The notes under the pieces are model-generated. The model saw only the letters and a list, made by a program, of their open reading frames with translations, had not been told where the DNA came from and did no database searches. Shown piece after piece: positions 17,103 to 24,945 of a stretch of DNA of 64,000 nucleotides. Numbering within the stretch: the first letter of the stretch is position 1; the number at the start of each line of letters is the position of its first letter. Source of the stretch: Neobacillus rhizosphaerae (lineage in GTDB: Bacteria > Bacillota > Bacilli > Bacillales > Cytobacillaceae); contig NZ_CALBWS010000016.1 in NCBI RefSeq assembly GCF_937468385.1, positions 1-64,000 of the forward strand, in the 5' to 3' direction. The position numbers were made by a program, and so were the translations under genes.

Positions 17103-18353
17103 TTACAATGTATTTGGTGTTTCTATTTCCTTATTCCCTTTTACACGTTTAGATAACAAAGAGTCTTCCATAACTCGCATGGTTTCTGTAGCCACTCGCT
17201 TCCATCCATACAAACTAATCACAATTTGCCTTCCTCTTCCGCCAATAGCTTTTGCCGCGAGCGGGTTTTTCAATAAATAATCAATTTGTTCCTGCAAGCT
17301 GTGGGCATTCCCTGGGACCATCAGCAATCCCGTTTGTAGATGTTTCACAATCCCTTTCATCCCCCCCGTATTGGAAACAATCGTGGGTTTCCCGAGGCTC
17401 ATGGTTTCAAGGGCAACAATACCAAATGGTTCATACAAGCTTGGAATGACTGCCATCTCACATCCCTCAATTAGAGCATTCCTTTGTTCATCACTAATAT
17501 ATCCTACAAACTCAACATAGTTTTCTAATTTCCAATCAACAATCTGCCGTCGATAAGTTTCTAGCATCGGTCCTTTCCCCGCAACAACAAAAAAAGAGTC
17601 CAAACCCTTTTCCTTAGCTATAGCTGCTGCCTCAATAATCGTTTCAAATCCTTTTTCGCGTACCATCCTCCCAATTGAAAAAATATATTTTTTTTGCTTA
17701 AGATTAGGAAAAATCTCCTCTGCATGGTCTTTTATTGTCAACGGTTCAATTCCATTTGGGATAACGGAAACTTTTTCAGCAGATGCTTTAAAAATTGAAA
17801 TGAGTCCATCCTTCATGTAATCACTGCAAACGATTAACTGATCAGTTTCATTTATTAATTGTTGTTCCTTATCATGAATAAATTGCTGCATTTCGGAATG
17901 AATGCCATTATTTCTTCCGTGCTCTGTAGCATGGATTGTCGTTAATAACGGAATTGATAGCGACTCTTTTAAAGCCATAGCCGCTGAACCAACTAGCCAA
18001 TCATGGGCATGTATGAAGTCAAATTGAATCCCTTCTGTTAATTTCTCGGCCTTAAACGCCATGACTAAATTAAGTCCGCCAATCCAGGAAAGAAAGTCAT
18101 CATCGAAAGCATGAATGGGTTTAACCCGATGAACATCCACACCATTCATTTTTTCATAGGGTGAAAGATCACCATTTCCCGCAGTCAAAACATGCACTTC
18201 ATGCCCCATTTCGGCCAATTGAACAGATAAGCCGAACACATGCCTTGATAGACCTCCTACCATATTGGGCGGATATTCCCAGCAAAGCATTAGTATTCTA
18301 AATTTCCAGCCATTAAGACTGTTAGTAACATGCTGGGATACTATTTTATCCAT
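17103..18353 (-). CDS. GT4-family glycosyltransferase, glycogen-synthase-like
   Basis: Two-domain GT-B glycosyltransferase of 416 residues. The N-terminal domain has LMLCWEYPPNMVGGLSRHV, a GT5/glycogen-synthase-like glycine loop, and FIHAHDWLVG. The C-terminal GT1 domain has the donor-site signatures FSIGRMVREKGFE and PSLYEPFGIVALE. Such enzymes use a nucleotide-sugar to extend alpha-glucans or other glycans; the substrate is not determined. It overlaps the upstream DUF4912 gene by eight bases and is followed closely by an unknown gene. Confidence 0.87.
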   Translation of the reverse strand: MDKIVSQHVTNSLNGWKFRILMLCWEYPPNMVGGLSRHVFGLSVQLAEMGHEVHVLTAGNGDLSPYEKMNGVDVHRVKPIHAFDDDFLSWIGGLNLVMAFKAEKLTEGIQFDFIHAHDWLVGSAAMALKESLSIPLLTTIHATEHGRNNGIHSEMQQFIHDKEQQLINETDQLIVCSDYMKDGLISIFKASAEKVSVIPNGIEPLTIKDHAEEIFPNLKQKKYIFSIGRMVREKGFETIIEAAAIAKEKGLDSFFVVAGKGPMLETYRRQIVDWKLENYVEFVGYISDEQRNALIEGCEMAVIPSLYEPFGIVALETMSLGKPTIVSNTGGMKGIVKHLQTGLLMVPGNAHSLQEQIDYLLKNPLAAKAIGGRGRQIVISLYGWKRVATETMRVMEDSLLSKRVKGNKEIETPNTL

Positions 18354-19029
18354 TCCCCCCCTCCAAGGTAGCAGATTCCAAATAATAGCTGTAGGTACTT
18401 ACATGATCAATCCATTTGGGAGGATGGTCCTCAAACTGTTGATATTGAATCATATCCCGACACATTTCAGTTTCGTTCAATAAAACATTCGCTGGAGTTT
18501 GCAGGCAATTTGACCGATAAATAGGAAAAAAGCTCGTTTCAGAAAGATAAACTCCTAATTCCGCTACATAGCTGCGATTTGCTGTCAATCCTCTAATAAA
18601 CCAATACCCCCTTTGATAGGGCACGGTGATTTCATAAAAGTGGTGGGCGTTTTTTCCATTAAAGATGATATCCGTTACATCATAAATTCTGGAAACCGGA
18701 ACGAGGTCTGAAAACTTTCTGTTAAAAAAAAGTTCTATCATTCTTTTTGGTGTTTCGGAAACCTCCCACCAAATGAACATCTTTCGAGGCGTGACAAGCT
18801 TTGCGGCAAGCTCACCCTTTTTAGGTACAAAAGCTTGTGTCATGTTGCTGTCGGAGATTTTTTCATCTTTACTGTTTTGAAGACAACCGTTAGTCATATG
18901 ATTTGGTCTTTCACTATCCTGACATTTATTCAAGCTGTATTGAACCTTACCAACCGTTGTGTCCAGTTCTGAGGAGATTTTTCGAAATGATAAACCATCC
19001 TCTCTTAGTTTAATAAGTTCCTCTTTCAT
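18346..19029 (-). CDS. DUF4912 protein with N-terminal helix-turn-helix-like segment
   Basis: N-terminal about 40 residues resemble a small helix-turn-helix (KLREDGLSFRKISSELDTTVGKVQYSLNK). The DUF4912 region spans about 75-200 (KLVTPRKMFIWWEVSE, YEITVPYQRGYWFIRGL, YVAELGVYL). DUF4912 is often found beside glucan-branching enzymes and glycosyltransferases, and the overlapping GT4 gene fits that. The ATG at 19029 follows TGGAGGAAGTT. Whether the N-terminus binds DNA is unknown. Confidence 0.75.
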   Translation of the reverse strand: MKEELIKLREDGLSFRKISSELDTTVGKVQYSLNKCQDSERPNHMTNGCLQNSKDEKISDSNMTQAFVPKKGELAAKLVTPRKMFIWWEVSETPKRMIELFFNRKFSDLVPVSRIYDVTDIIFNGKNAHHFYEITVPYQRGYWFIRGLTANRSYVAELGVYLSETSFFPIYRSNCLQTPANVLLNETEMCRDMIQYQQFEDHPPKWIDHVSTYSYYLESATLEGGNG

Positions 19030-19461
19030 AACTTCCTCCATTCCGTAATCAATCAATATATGCTAAAATAGCCAAATTATTCATTTTCGTTGATAATTTA
19101 ATCGTAACACCAGTTTGACAGGCACACAATAAACGCAATTTGTCGTATTGCGCATGCCCTTACTGCCAGCAAATGTAGGGGAGGGAATTTTTTAAAAAGG
19201 ACTTGAAATAACTCTTTTTCCAACAAAAATCAACATTTCCCTTTGTTGTTTCTCTATTTATTTCGACATTTTTTCAAAAAAAAGATCATGAGCCTCAACT
19301 CCCAACCCTACCATGGAAATAAATTTAGAGAATAAGCCGTAGTCACCTAATAAAGGCGGTGAGAGCAGAGCAAGACTTCACATCTTTCGTCTAGTGAAAT
19401 GGGTATTTCACTTTAACTGGTTAAAGTGATTCATTTTTGCGGCGCTCCGCCCCTTTTCCAC
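19030..19461. other. Gene-free region between phoU and the DUF4912 cluster
   Basis: About 430 bases with no convincing ORF. It should hold the promoter of the DUF4912 cluster on its left. Its right part (19340-19460) is structured: AGTGAAAT/ATTTCACT (19393-19412) and CACTTTAAC/GTTAAAGTG (19409-19428) overlap and cannot both form, and a GCGG-CCGC stem before CCCCTTTT (19439-19456) follows. It could be a small RNA, an attenuator-like leader or a decayed element. I see no known RNA family. Confidence 0.45.
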
Positions 19462-19496
19462 AAAAAAAGATGAAGCCTCCATATCAGCTCCATCTT
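19462..19496 (-). terminator. Terminator of the pst-phoU operon
   Basis: Minus-strand stem AAGATGGAGC / GCTTCATCTT followed by TTTTTTT, 20 bases beyond the phoU stop. Confidence 0.88.
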
Positions 19497-19516
19497 AAAA
19501 AATCTCTATTTATATT

Positions 19517-20176
19517 CTAATCATTTAAATTAATCCGTTCTCCTGTTACAAGGTAAACAACATTCTCTGCGATATTGGTTGAATGGTCTGCGATCCTCTC
19601 AATAAACCTACAAACAAACGCTAATTGGATAATTTGGTTCGTCGAGTTTGGATTATGCGGAATAAAGCTCAAAAGTTCCTGAATCAAACTTCCAAACATT
19701 TTATCCACCTGATCATCTCTTTTCGCACATCTTTGGGCAAGTGAAATATCTTCAGAATAGAAGGCCGTAATGGACTCAGTTACCATTTCTAACGCTATTT
19801 CCATCATTTTGTGTATATCAACAATTTCTGTAATATGCTTTTCCCTGCCAATGTGTATCGCAGATTTCGCGATATTCACTGCCATATCAGCCATTCTCTC
19901 AACTTCTGATGAAACTTTTAATGCTACATTTATTTTTCTAAGATCCGTTGCTACCGGAGATTCTCTGGCAATTAGTAATAATGCTTTATCATGAATTTCA
20001 TGTTCCATATCATCAATTTCATTATCACCATCAATAACAGCTTTTGCCTGCTCCATATCCTGATTGATTAATGCAAGCATTGCCTCTTTTATTGCTTTTT
20101 CTGTTTGACTGGCCATGTTTAAAAGCAATTCATTTAACTGTTTTAAATTATTGTCAAAATTAGATCTGGTACTCAA
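19517..20176 (-). CDS. phoU: PhoU, phosphate-signalling regulator
   Basis: All-helical protein of 219 residues with two PhoU repeats, each containing a metal-binding E/D-rich motif (MAQ-type helices: ERMADMAVNIAKSA and ERIADHSTNIAENV). It couples the Pst transporter to the phosphate-sensing kinase and tunes uptake. Start choice: the frame runs to 20233 inside pstB, but TTG at 20176 gives the family N-terminus (STRSNFDNNLKQL) and has GGGGTGA six bases upstream. Last gene of the operon. Confidence 0.88.
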   Translation of the reverse strand: MSTRSNFDNNLKQLNELLLNMASQTEKAIKEAMLALINQDMEQAKAVIDGDNEIDDMEHEIHDKALLLIARESPVATDLRKINVALKVSSEVERMADMAVNIAKSAIHIGREKHITEIVDIHKMMEIALEMVTESITAFYSEDISLAQRCAKRDDQVDKMFGSLIQELLSFIPHNPNSTNQIIQLAFVCRFIERIADHSTNIAENVVYLVTGERINLND

Positions 20177-20189
20177 ATTAGTCACCCCA

Positions 20190-20963
20190 TCATCCGAATC
20201 TTCCTGTAATATAACCTTCAGTACGTGAGTCATGTGGATTAGAAAAAATAGTAGAAGTTGTATCTAGTTCAATTAGTTCACCCATTAAAAAGAAAGCAGT
20301 CTTATCTGATACCCGTGAAGCTTGTTGCATATTATGGGTAACAATAACAATGGTATATTTTTCTTTTAATTCTAATATCAATTCCTCAATTTTCAAGGTG
20401 GAAATCGGATCCAAGGCAGAAGTTGGCTCATCCATTAACAAAACACCTGGTTTTGTAGCTAATGCTCTTGCGATACATAACCTTTGTTGCTGTCCTCCTG
20501 ATAGCCCTAAAGCAGGAGTATTTAATCGGTCCTTTACTTCATCCCATAAAGCCACATCCATTAATGATTTGATGACAACCTCATCAAGATGAGTCTTTTT
20601 TTTGATTCCATGAATTCTTGGACCATAGGCAACATTATCATAAATTGATTGTGGAAATGGATTTCCCTTCTGAAAAACCATTCCTACGTTTTTCCGAAGT
20701 TCTACCAGATCCATTTTCTCATCTAATATATTTTGTCCATTAAAATTAATTTCGCCTGTCATTTTTACATTCGGAACCATATTAATCATCAAATTTAGTG
20801 TTTTTATGAAAGTTGATTTTCCGCAGCCGGATGGACCGATAATGGCTGTGACCTCTTTTTTATTTATCGGAAAGTTAATATTTTTTAAAGCGTGATGTTC
20901 TCCGTACCATAAATTCAAATCATTAATATCATACACTTGTCTTGTTAACGTGTTAATTGACAC
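20190..20963 (-). CDS. pstB2: PstB, phosphate ABC transporter ATPase (second copy)
   Basis: ABC ATPase energising phosphate import. Walker A is [10 protein letters not shown]-loop VFQKGNPFP, signature [14 protein letters not shown], Walker [14 protein letters not shown], and the switch histidine THNMQQ. It starts with GTG behind AAGGGGGG, directly after the first pstB. Two adjacent pstB genes also occur in B. subtilis (pstBA and pstBB); the two here are clearly paralogous but diverged. Confidence 0.93.
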   Translation of the reverse strand: MSINTLTRQVYDINDLNLWYGEHHALKNINFPINKKEVTAIIGPSGCGKSTFIKTLNLMINMVPNVKMTGEINFNGQNILDEKMDLVELRKNVGMVFQKGNPFPQSIYDNVAYGPRIHGIKKKTHLDEVVIKSLMDVALWDEVKDRLNTPALGLSGGQQQRLCIARALATKPGVLLMDEPTSALDPISTLKIEELILELKEKYTIVIVTHNMQQASRVSDKTAFFLMGELIELDTTSTIFSNPHDSRTEGYITGRFG

Positions 20964-20975
20964 AACATTCCCCCC

Positions 20976-21797
20976 TTATCCGAACCGTCCAGAAATATAT
21001 TCTTCCGTCTTTTTTACAGAAGGATTTGTAAAGATTTTTTCCGTAGCATCATATTCAATTAAATCTCCCTTAAAAAAGAAGGCCGTTTTATCTGAGATAC
21101 GTGAAGCCTGCTGCATATTATGTGTCACAATAATAATTGAATAGTCTTTTTTCAAGTCGATGATCAACTCTTCTACCTTTGCATTGGAAATAGGATCGAG
21201 TGCTGAGGAAGGTTCATCAAGGAGCATGATGGTTGGCTTCATCGCAATGGTCCTTGCAATACAAAGTCGTTGCTGTTGTCCACCCGAAAGTGAGAGTGCA
21301 GATTTATGAAGTCTGTCCTTTACCTCATCCCATAAAGCCGCTTTCTGTAAGCTTTCTTCGACAATTTCATCTAGCATGCTTTTCTTTTTAATTCCTGCAA
21401 ACTTTAGGGCATGTGTAATATTCTCATATATTGATTTTGGAAATGGGTTGGGTTTTTGGAATACCATGCCAATTTCCTTGCGTAAAGCAACAACATTTAT
21501 CTGCTCAGACAAAATATTGAGATCTTCATAAATAATTTCACCTTCAGCCCTTGCACCAGGGATCAGGTCATTCATTCTATTAATACTACGTAAAAAGGTT
21601 GATTTTCCACAACCTGAAGGTCCAATTAAAGCGGTAATTGAATTTTTCTCAATTACCATTGATATTTCGTTTACGGCACGTTTTTCACCATAGAAAATCT
21701 CTAAATTATTTACTTCTAAAATCAGTTCCTTGTTAATTTGCCTGACTGATTGTACTTCTTGCTTACCAGTGGGTTTATTCATTAATGCTGAAGCCAA
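20976..21797 (-). CDS. pstB1: PstB, phosphate ABC transporter ATPase (first copy)
   Basis: Second phosphate-import ATPase paralogue, with Walker [21 protein letters not shown], signature [15 protein letters not shown] and [11 protein letters not shown]. An N-terminal extension of about 25 residues precedes the ABC core. I keep the TTG at 21797 because GGGCGGGTGAG precedes it; ATG 21782 has no site. It follows pstA by 17 bases. Confidence 0.93.
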   Translation of the reverse strand: MASALMNKPTGKQEVQSVRQINKELILEVNNLEIFYGEKRAVNEISMVIEKNSITALIGPSGCGKSTFLRSINRMNDLIPGARAEGEIIYEDLNILSEQINVVALRKEIGMVFQKPNPFPKSIYENITHALKFAGIKKKSMLDEIVEESLQKAALWDEVKDRLHKSALSLSGGQQQRLCIARTIAMKPTIMLLDEPSSALDPISNAKVEELIIDLKKDYSIIIVTHNMQQASRISDKTAFFFKGDLIEYDATEKIFTNPSVKKTEEYISGRFG

Positions 21798-21814
21798 CAG
21801 TTCTCACCCGCCCT

Positions 21815-22702
21815 TTATTTAGTCGCCGTGATTTTTTTATGAATAAGTCTTCCAATCCATCTAGCTAGTAGGTTGAATAGTAAAACCGAGATCACTAACA
21901 CCGCTGCAGAACCATTCGAAACCTCTTCCACGTCGGGAATTAATCCTTGCGTATTTACAGACCAAATATGAACGGCAAGTGTTTCCGCAGGACGAAATAT
22001 ATTCAATGGTGATTGATCAGAAAATGGATTCCAATTTGTATAATCGAGCCTTGGTGTGGAAAGACCGGCTGTAAATAATAGGGCTGCTGCTTCTCCAAAC
22101 ACCCTTCCTGCTGCAAGAATGACACCCGTTAGAATAGATGGGAAAGCACTAGGTAAAATAACGGTTTTTATTGTATGCCAATGGGTAATTCCTAAGGCAA
22201 GACTGGCCTCCTTCAGATCACGTGGAACGGCACGAATCGAGTCTTCACTTACTCGCACGATGACAGGCAAATTAAAGACTGTAAGTGCTAAGGCTCCACC
22301 TAATATCGTATAGCCCCATCCTGTAACATTAACAAACATCAATAAACCGAACATTCCTATCACGATAGATGGCAGCGATGCTAAAACTTCAATACAGGAA
22401 CGAATGATATCCGTTACTTTGCCTGGCTTTGCATACTCTGCCATATAGATTCCCCCACCGACCCCAAGTGGGACTGCAATAATCATCGTAATCAGTAAAA
22501 TATAAAACGAATTGAATAATTGGTCGCGTATTCCCCCACCTGCACGAATATTGCTTGAAGGGGTGGTTAAAAACTCCCATGAAATATGTTTAAGTCCATT
22601 AACCAAAATATATGAGAATAATCCGACAAGAATTGAAATGATAATAATGGCAATAGCAACAAATACTCCGGTTGCAATTCGGTCAGCTGTTTTACTGTTC
22701 AT
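21815..22702 (-). CDS. pstA: PstA, phosphate ABC transporter permease
   Basis: Membrane permease with six predicted segments and the BPD-type EAA loop (LKEASLALGITHWHTIKTVILPSA region). The start at 22702 has AAGGAGGAAGC in front and overlaps the pstC stop by one base (TAATG). The frame is open further upstream within pstC but that part is not PstA-like. Forms the channel with PstC. Confidence 0.94.
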   Translation of the reverse strand: MNSKTADRIATGVFVAIAIIIISILVGLFSYILVNGLKHISWEFLTTPSSNIRAGGGIRDQLFNSFYILLITMIIAVPLGVGGGIYMAEYAKPGKVTDIIRSCIEVLASLPSIVIGMFGLLMFVNVTGWGYTILGGALALTVFNLPVIVRVSEDSIRAVPRDLKEASLALGITHWHTIKTVILPSAFPSILTGVILAAGRVFGEAAALLFTAGLSTPRLDYTNWNPFSDQSPLNIFRPAETLAVHIWSVNTQGLIPDVEEVSNGSAAVLVISVLLFNLLARWIGRLIHKKITATK

Positions 22703-23622
22703 TACAGCTTCCTCCTTGATGATAGATAGCGGATGAGTAGAATAAACGCAAAGGACATTACCAAAAGAATTAAGCCCATAGACCAAAGCGTATTATTTTC
22801 AACACTTCCGTACGTCGTATGTCCCATATTTAATGTAATAATCGTTGTTAAAGTTGCTGACGCATCCAAAATACTTGATGGTAAATTTCTGACGTTTCCG
22901 ATTACCATTTGAACGGCTAAAGCTTCACCAAATGCTCGCGCCATACCTAAAACAATGGCTGTCAGCAAGGTTGGCAGTGCAGCAGGGATAAGCACTTTTC
23001 TAATGGTTTGCCACCGGGTTGCGCCAAGAGCATATGAACCTTCTCTTAAGCTATTTGGCAGCGAACTTATTGCGTCCGTAGCAATGGTAGTAATGGTTGG
23101 CAATATCATGATTGAAAGAACAATCATACCAGATAATAAGCTGAAGCCTAATCCTCCCACATGTTCTCTGATAAAAGGAACTAGTACTGTAAGCCCGATG
23201 AATCCATAAACAACAGACGGTATACCAACTAAAAGCTCAACAACTGGCTGTAATATTTTCCTCCCCCAGGATGGAGCAATTTCGGTCATAAATATCGCGC
23301 CACCAATCCCTAATGGTGCAGCAACAAGTGCTGATAGAAAGGTAACAGCAAAGGAGCCAAAAATAAACGGAAGAGCTCCATATTCAGGCTTAGCTTGATC
23401 GGTAGGATTCCAGTGCGTACTGGTTAAGAACTCAAAAAGACTTACACCATTTTTTATGAAAGACTGCAGACCTTTTGTTCCTATGAATATTGTTATTGAT
23501 ATGGTTGCTGATATCATAATCACTGCACACAAAATAACAAGAACTTTCCCTCGTAGTTCACCGTCCATCCAATTATTTTTAGATTTCAACAACCTGTCCT
23601 TGGCAGGAATCAACTTTTCCAT
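22702..23622 (-). CDS. pstC: PstC, phosphate ABC transporter permease
   Basis: Partner permease of PstA, with six membrane segments, a long N-terminal loop containing FIFGSFAVTFLSALVAAPLGIG and the EAA-like LREGSYALGATRWQTIRKVLIPAA. The ATG at 23622 (EKLIPAKDR) follows AGGGGTG; codons from 23676 are probably untranslated leader. It is preceded by a strong hairpin separating it from pstS. Confidence 0.93.
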   Translation of the reverse strand: MEKLIPAKDRLLKSKNNWMDGELRGKVLVILCAVIMISATISITIFIGTKGLQSFIKNGVSLFEFLTSTHWNPTDQAKPEYGALPFIFGSFAVTFLSALVAAPLGIGGAIFMTEIAPSWGRKILQPVVELLVGIPSVVYGFIGLTVLVPFIREHVGGLGFSLLSGMIVLSIMILPTITTIATDAISSLPNSLREGSYALGATRWQTIRKVLIPAALPTLLTAIVLGMARAFGEALAVQMVIGNVRNLPSSILDASATLTTIITLNMGHTTYGSVENNTLWSMGLILLVMSFAFILLIRYLSSRRKL

Positions 23623-23656
23623 AATGCACCAAACACCCCTAAAATACGTCATAATA

Positions 23657-23682
23657 GGGTAAATGCACAATCGCATTTACCC
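23657..23682 (-). promoter_or_regulatory. Intercistronic hairpin between pstS and pstC
   Basis: Perfect stem GGGTAAATGC / GCATTTACCC with a 6-base loop and no T-run. Such hairpins often stabilise the upstream message, which would help make PstS in excess over the membrane components. Confidence 0.6.
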
Positions 23683-23705
23683 CGTTCCTTATTTGAACCA
23701 TATTA

Positions 23706-24635
23706 TTACTTATTTTTTTGATTCCCTTTAGCGTCGCGTTCAACTTGCATTTTTGTTACAGGAAGATATCCTTGTTCTTTTAATAGAGTGTTTTGGATAT
23801 CATCTGACATTAGATAGTCTAGAAACGCTTTTGCTAAACCGTCAGCCTCACCTTTAGTATAAGAATGTTGGTAAGCCCAAACTGGGAATTTTCCTGATTG
23901 TACATTTTCAGCAGTTGGTTCAACACCATCGATTGCAAGAGGTGTTACAGAATTATCGGTAAAGTATGAGAATGCAAGGTAACCAATTGCACCGTCAGTT
24001 TCGTTAATAATCTTTTTAACAGTGTTTGAAGAATCTTCTGTAATTCCTTCAGCAGGCTTTGCTCCATCAAGGGCAAACTTATTGAAGATTGCACGTGTTC
24101 CTGAAGAGTCAGGACGGTTTACTAGAACGATCTTTTGGTCTTTTCCACCAAGTTCTTTCCAGTTTGTGATTTTTCCTGTAAATACTTTAATTAAATCAGC
24201 TTTTTTAATATCTTTAATGCCAACTTTAGGATTAACTGCAGCTGTCATACCTACAACCGCTACTTTATGGTCAACTAGTTGATCGGCAGGAATACCTTGC
24301 TTTTCTTCAGCAAATACGTCTGAGTTACCAATTTGCACAGATCCTTCAGCAACTTGTGATAAGCCAGTACCAGATCCACCAGCATTTACTTGTATATCAA
24401 CTTTTGGATTTGCATTCATAAATTCTTCTGCTGCTGCTGCTACTAATGGCTGCATGGCAGATGAACCAGAGACAGATAAAGAGCCCGAAAGTTCTTGCTT
24501 TTCTTCAGTTTTTGGTGTAGTTGGTTTGTCTTTTTCTGTTGTTTTATCTGTAGAAGCTCCGCCTCCACAAGCAGCCGTGAATACCATTAACGCGGCTAAT
24601 AATGTAAGTAGGCTTAATTTTTTCAAACTTTTCAT
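23706..24635 (-). CDS. pstS: PstS, phosphate-binding lipoprotein
   Basis: Extracytoplasmic phosphate receptor of the Pst system. The signal peptide ends in the lipobox FTAACGGG, then an acidic/Thr-rich linker. The phosphate-binding fold shows SGSSAMQPL, NAGGSGTGLSQ, IGNSDV, and NRPDSSGTRAIF. First gene of pstS-C-A-B-B-phoU, with a PhoP-box-like promoter upstream. Confidence 0.95.
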   Translation of the reverse strand: MKSLKKLSLLTLLAALMVFTAACGGGASTDKTTEKDKPTTPKTEEKQELSGSLSVSGSSAMQPLVAAAAEEFMNANPKVDIQVNAGGSGTGLSQVAEGSVQIGNSDVFAEEKQGIPADQLVDHKVAVVGMTAAVNPKVGIKDIKKADLIKVFTGKITNWKELGGKDQKIVLVNRPDSSGTRAIFNKFALDGAKPAEGITEDSSNTVKKIINETDGAIGYLAFSYFTDNSVTPLAIDGVEPTAENVQSGKFPVWAYQHSYTKGEADGLAKAFLDYLMSDDIQNTLLKEQGYLPVTKMQVERDAKGNQKNK

Positions 24636-24858
24636 TTCCTTTATTCCCCCTAAGGTTTTTGGTATTGATTATGTTTGTCTGCCTTACATGTATTAGAATA
24701 ACGGATTACTGTAAACGGAGTTTTAATGAATTGTAAAGGTTTTGTAAATAAATATTGTTCTTTTGTAAAATCAACAAATTCATTCTACTAGCCATCTTTT
24801 CTGACATAGGATTACAAATTCCTTTATAGTAGGTTGCTCATTTATGATGATAAATATG
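24636..24858 (-). other. Leader and promoter region of the pst operon
   Basis: Between pstS and the PBP terminator (24859) lies AT-rich non-coding sequence holding the PhoP-box array and a probable -10 (TATTCT, minus strand of 24695-24700). No ORF is seen. Confidence 0.7.
24710..24769 (-). promoter_or_regulatory. PhoP-box-like array upstream of pstS
   Basis: On the minus strand TTTACA occurs four times, at 24764-24769, 24743-24748, 24732-24737 and 24710-24715. Spacings are 21, 11 and 22 bases, close to multiples of the 11-base period of PhoP direct repeats (TTnACA). The array lies directly upstream of the probable -10, the arrangement seen in B. subtilis Pho-activated promoters. Confidence 0.75.
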
Positions 24859-24893
24859 AAAAAACACCTGTCTCTTTTTTAGAGACAGGTGTT
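24859..24893 (-). terminator. Terminator after the downstream PBP gene
   Basis: Stem AACACCTGTCTCT / AGAGACAGGTGTT, with T-rich sequence following on the minus strand. The upper stem is similar to that after the second PBP gene at 27280. Confidence 0.85.
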
Positions 24894-24945
24894 AGAAACT
24901 AATTACCTAATGTTGGACACCATGATTTAATCAATCTGAATTTGA

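Noticed and set aside
19030-19110. Sporulation sigma-G-type promoter (TGAATA...CATATAT) before the DUF4912 gene
   Set aside because: The spacer is 15 bases rather than 17-18, so it is not convincing.
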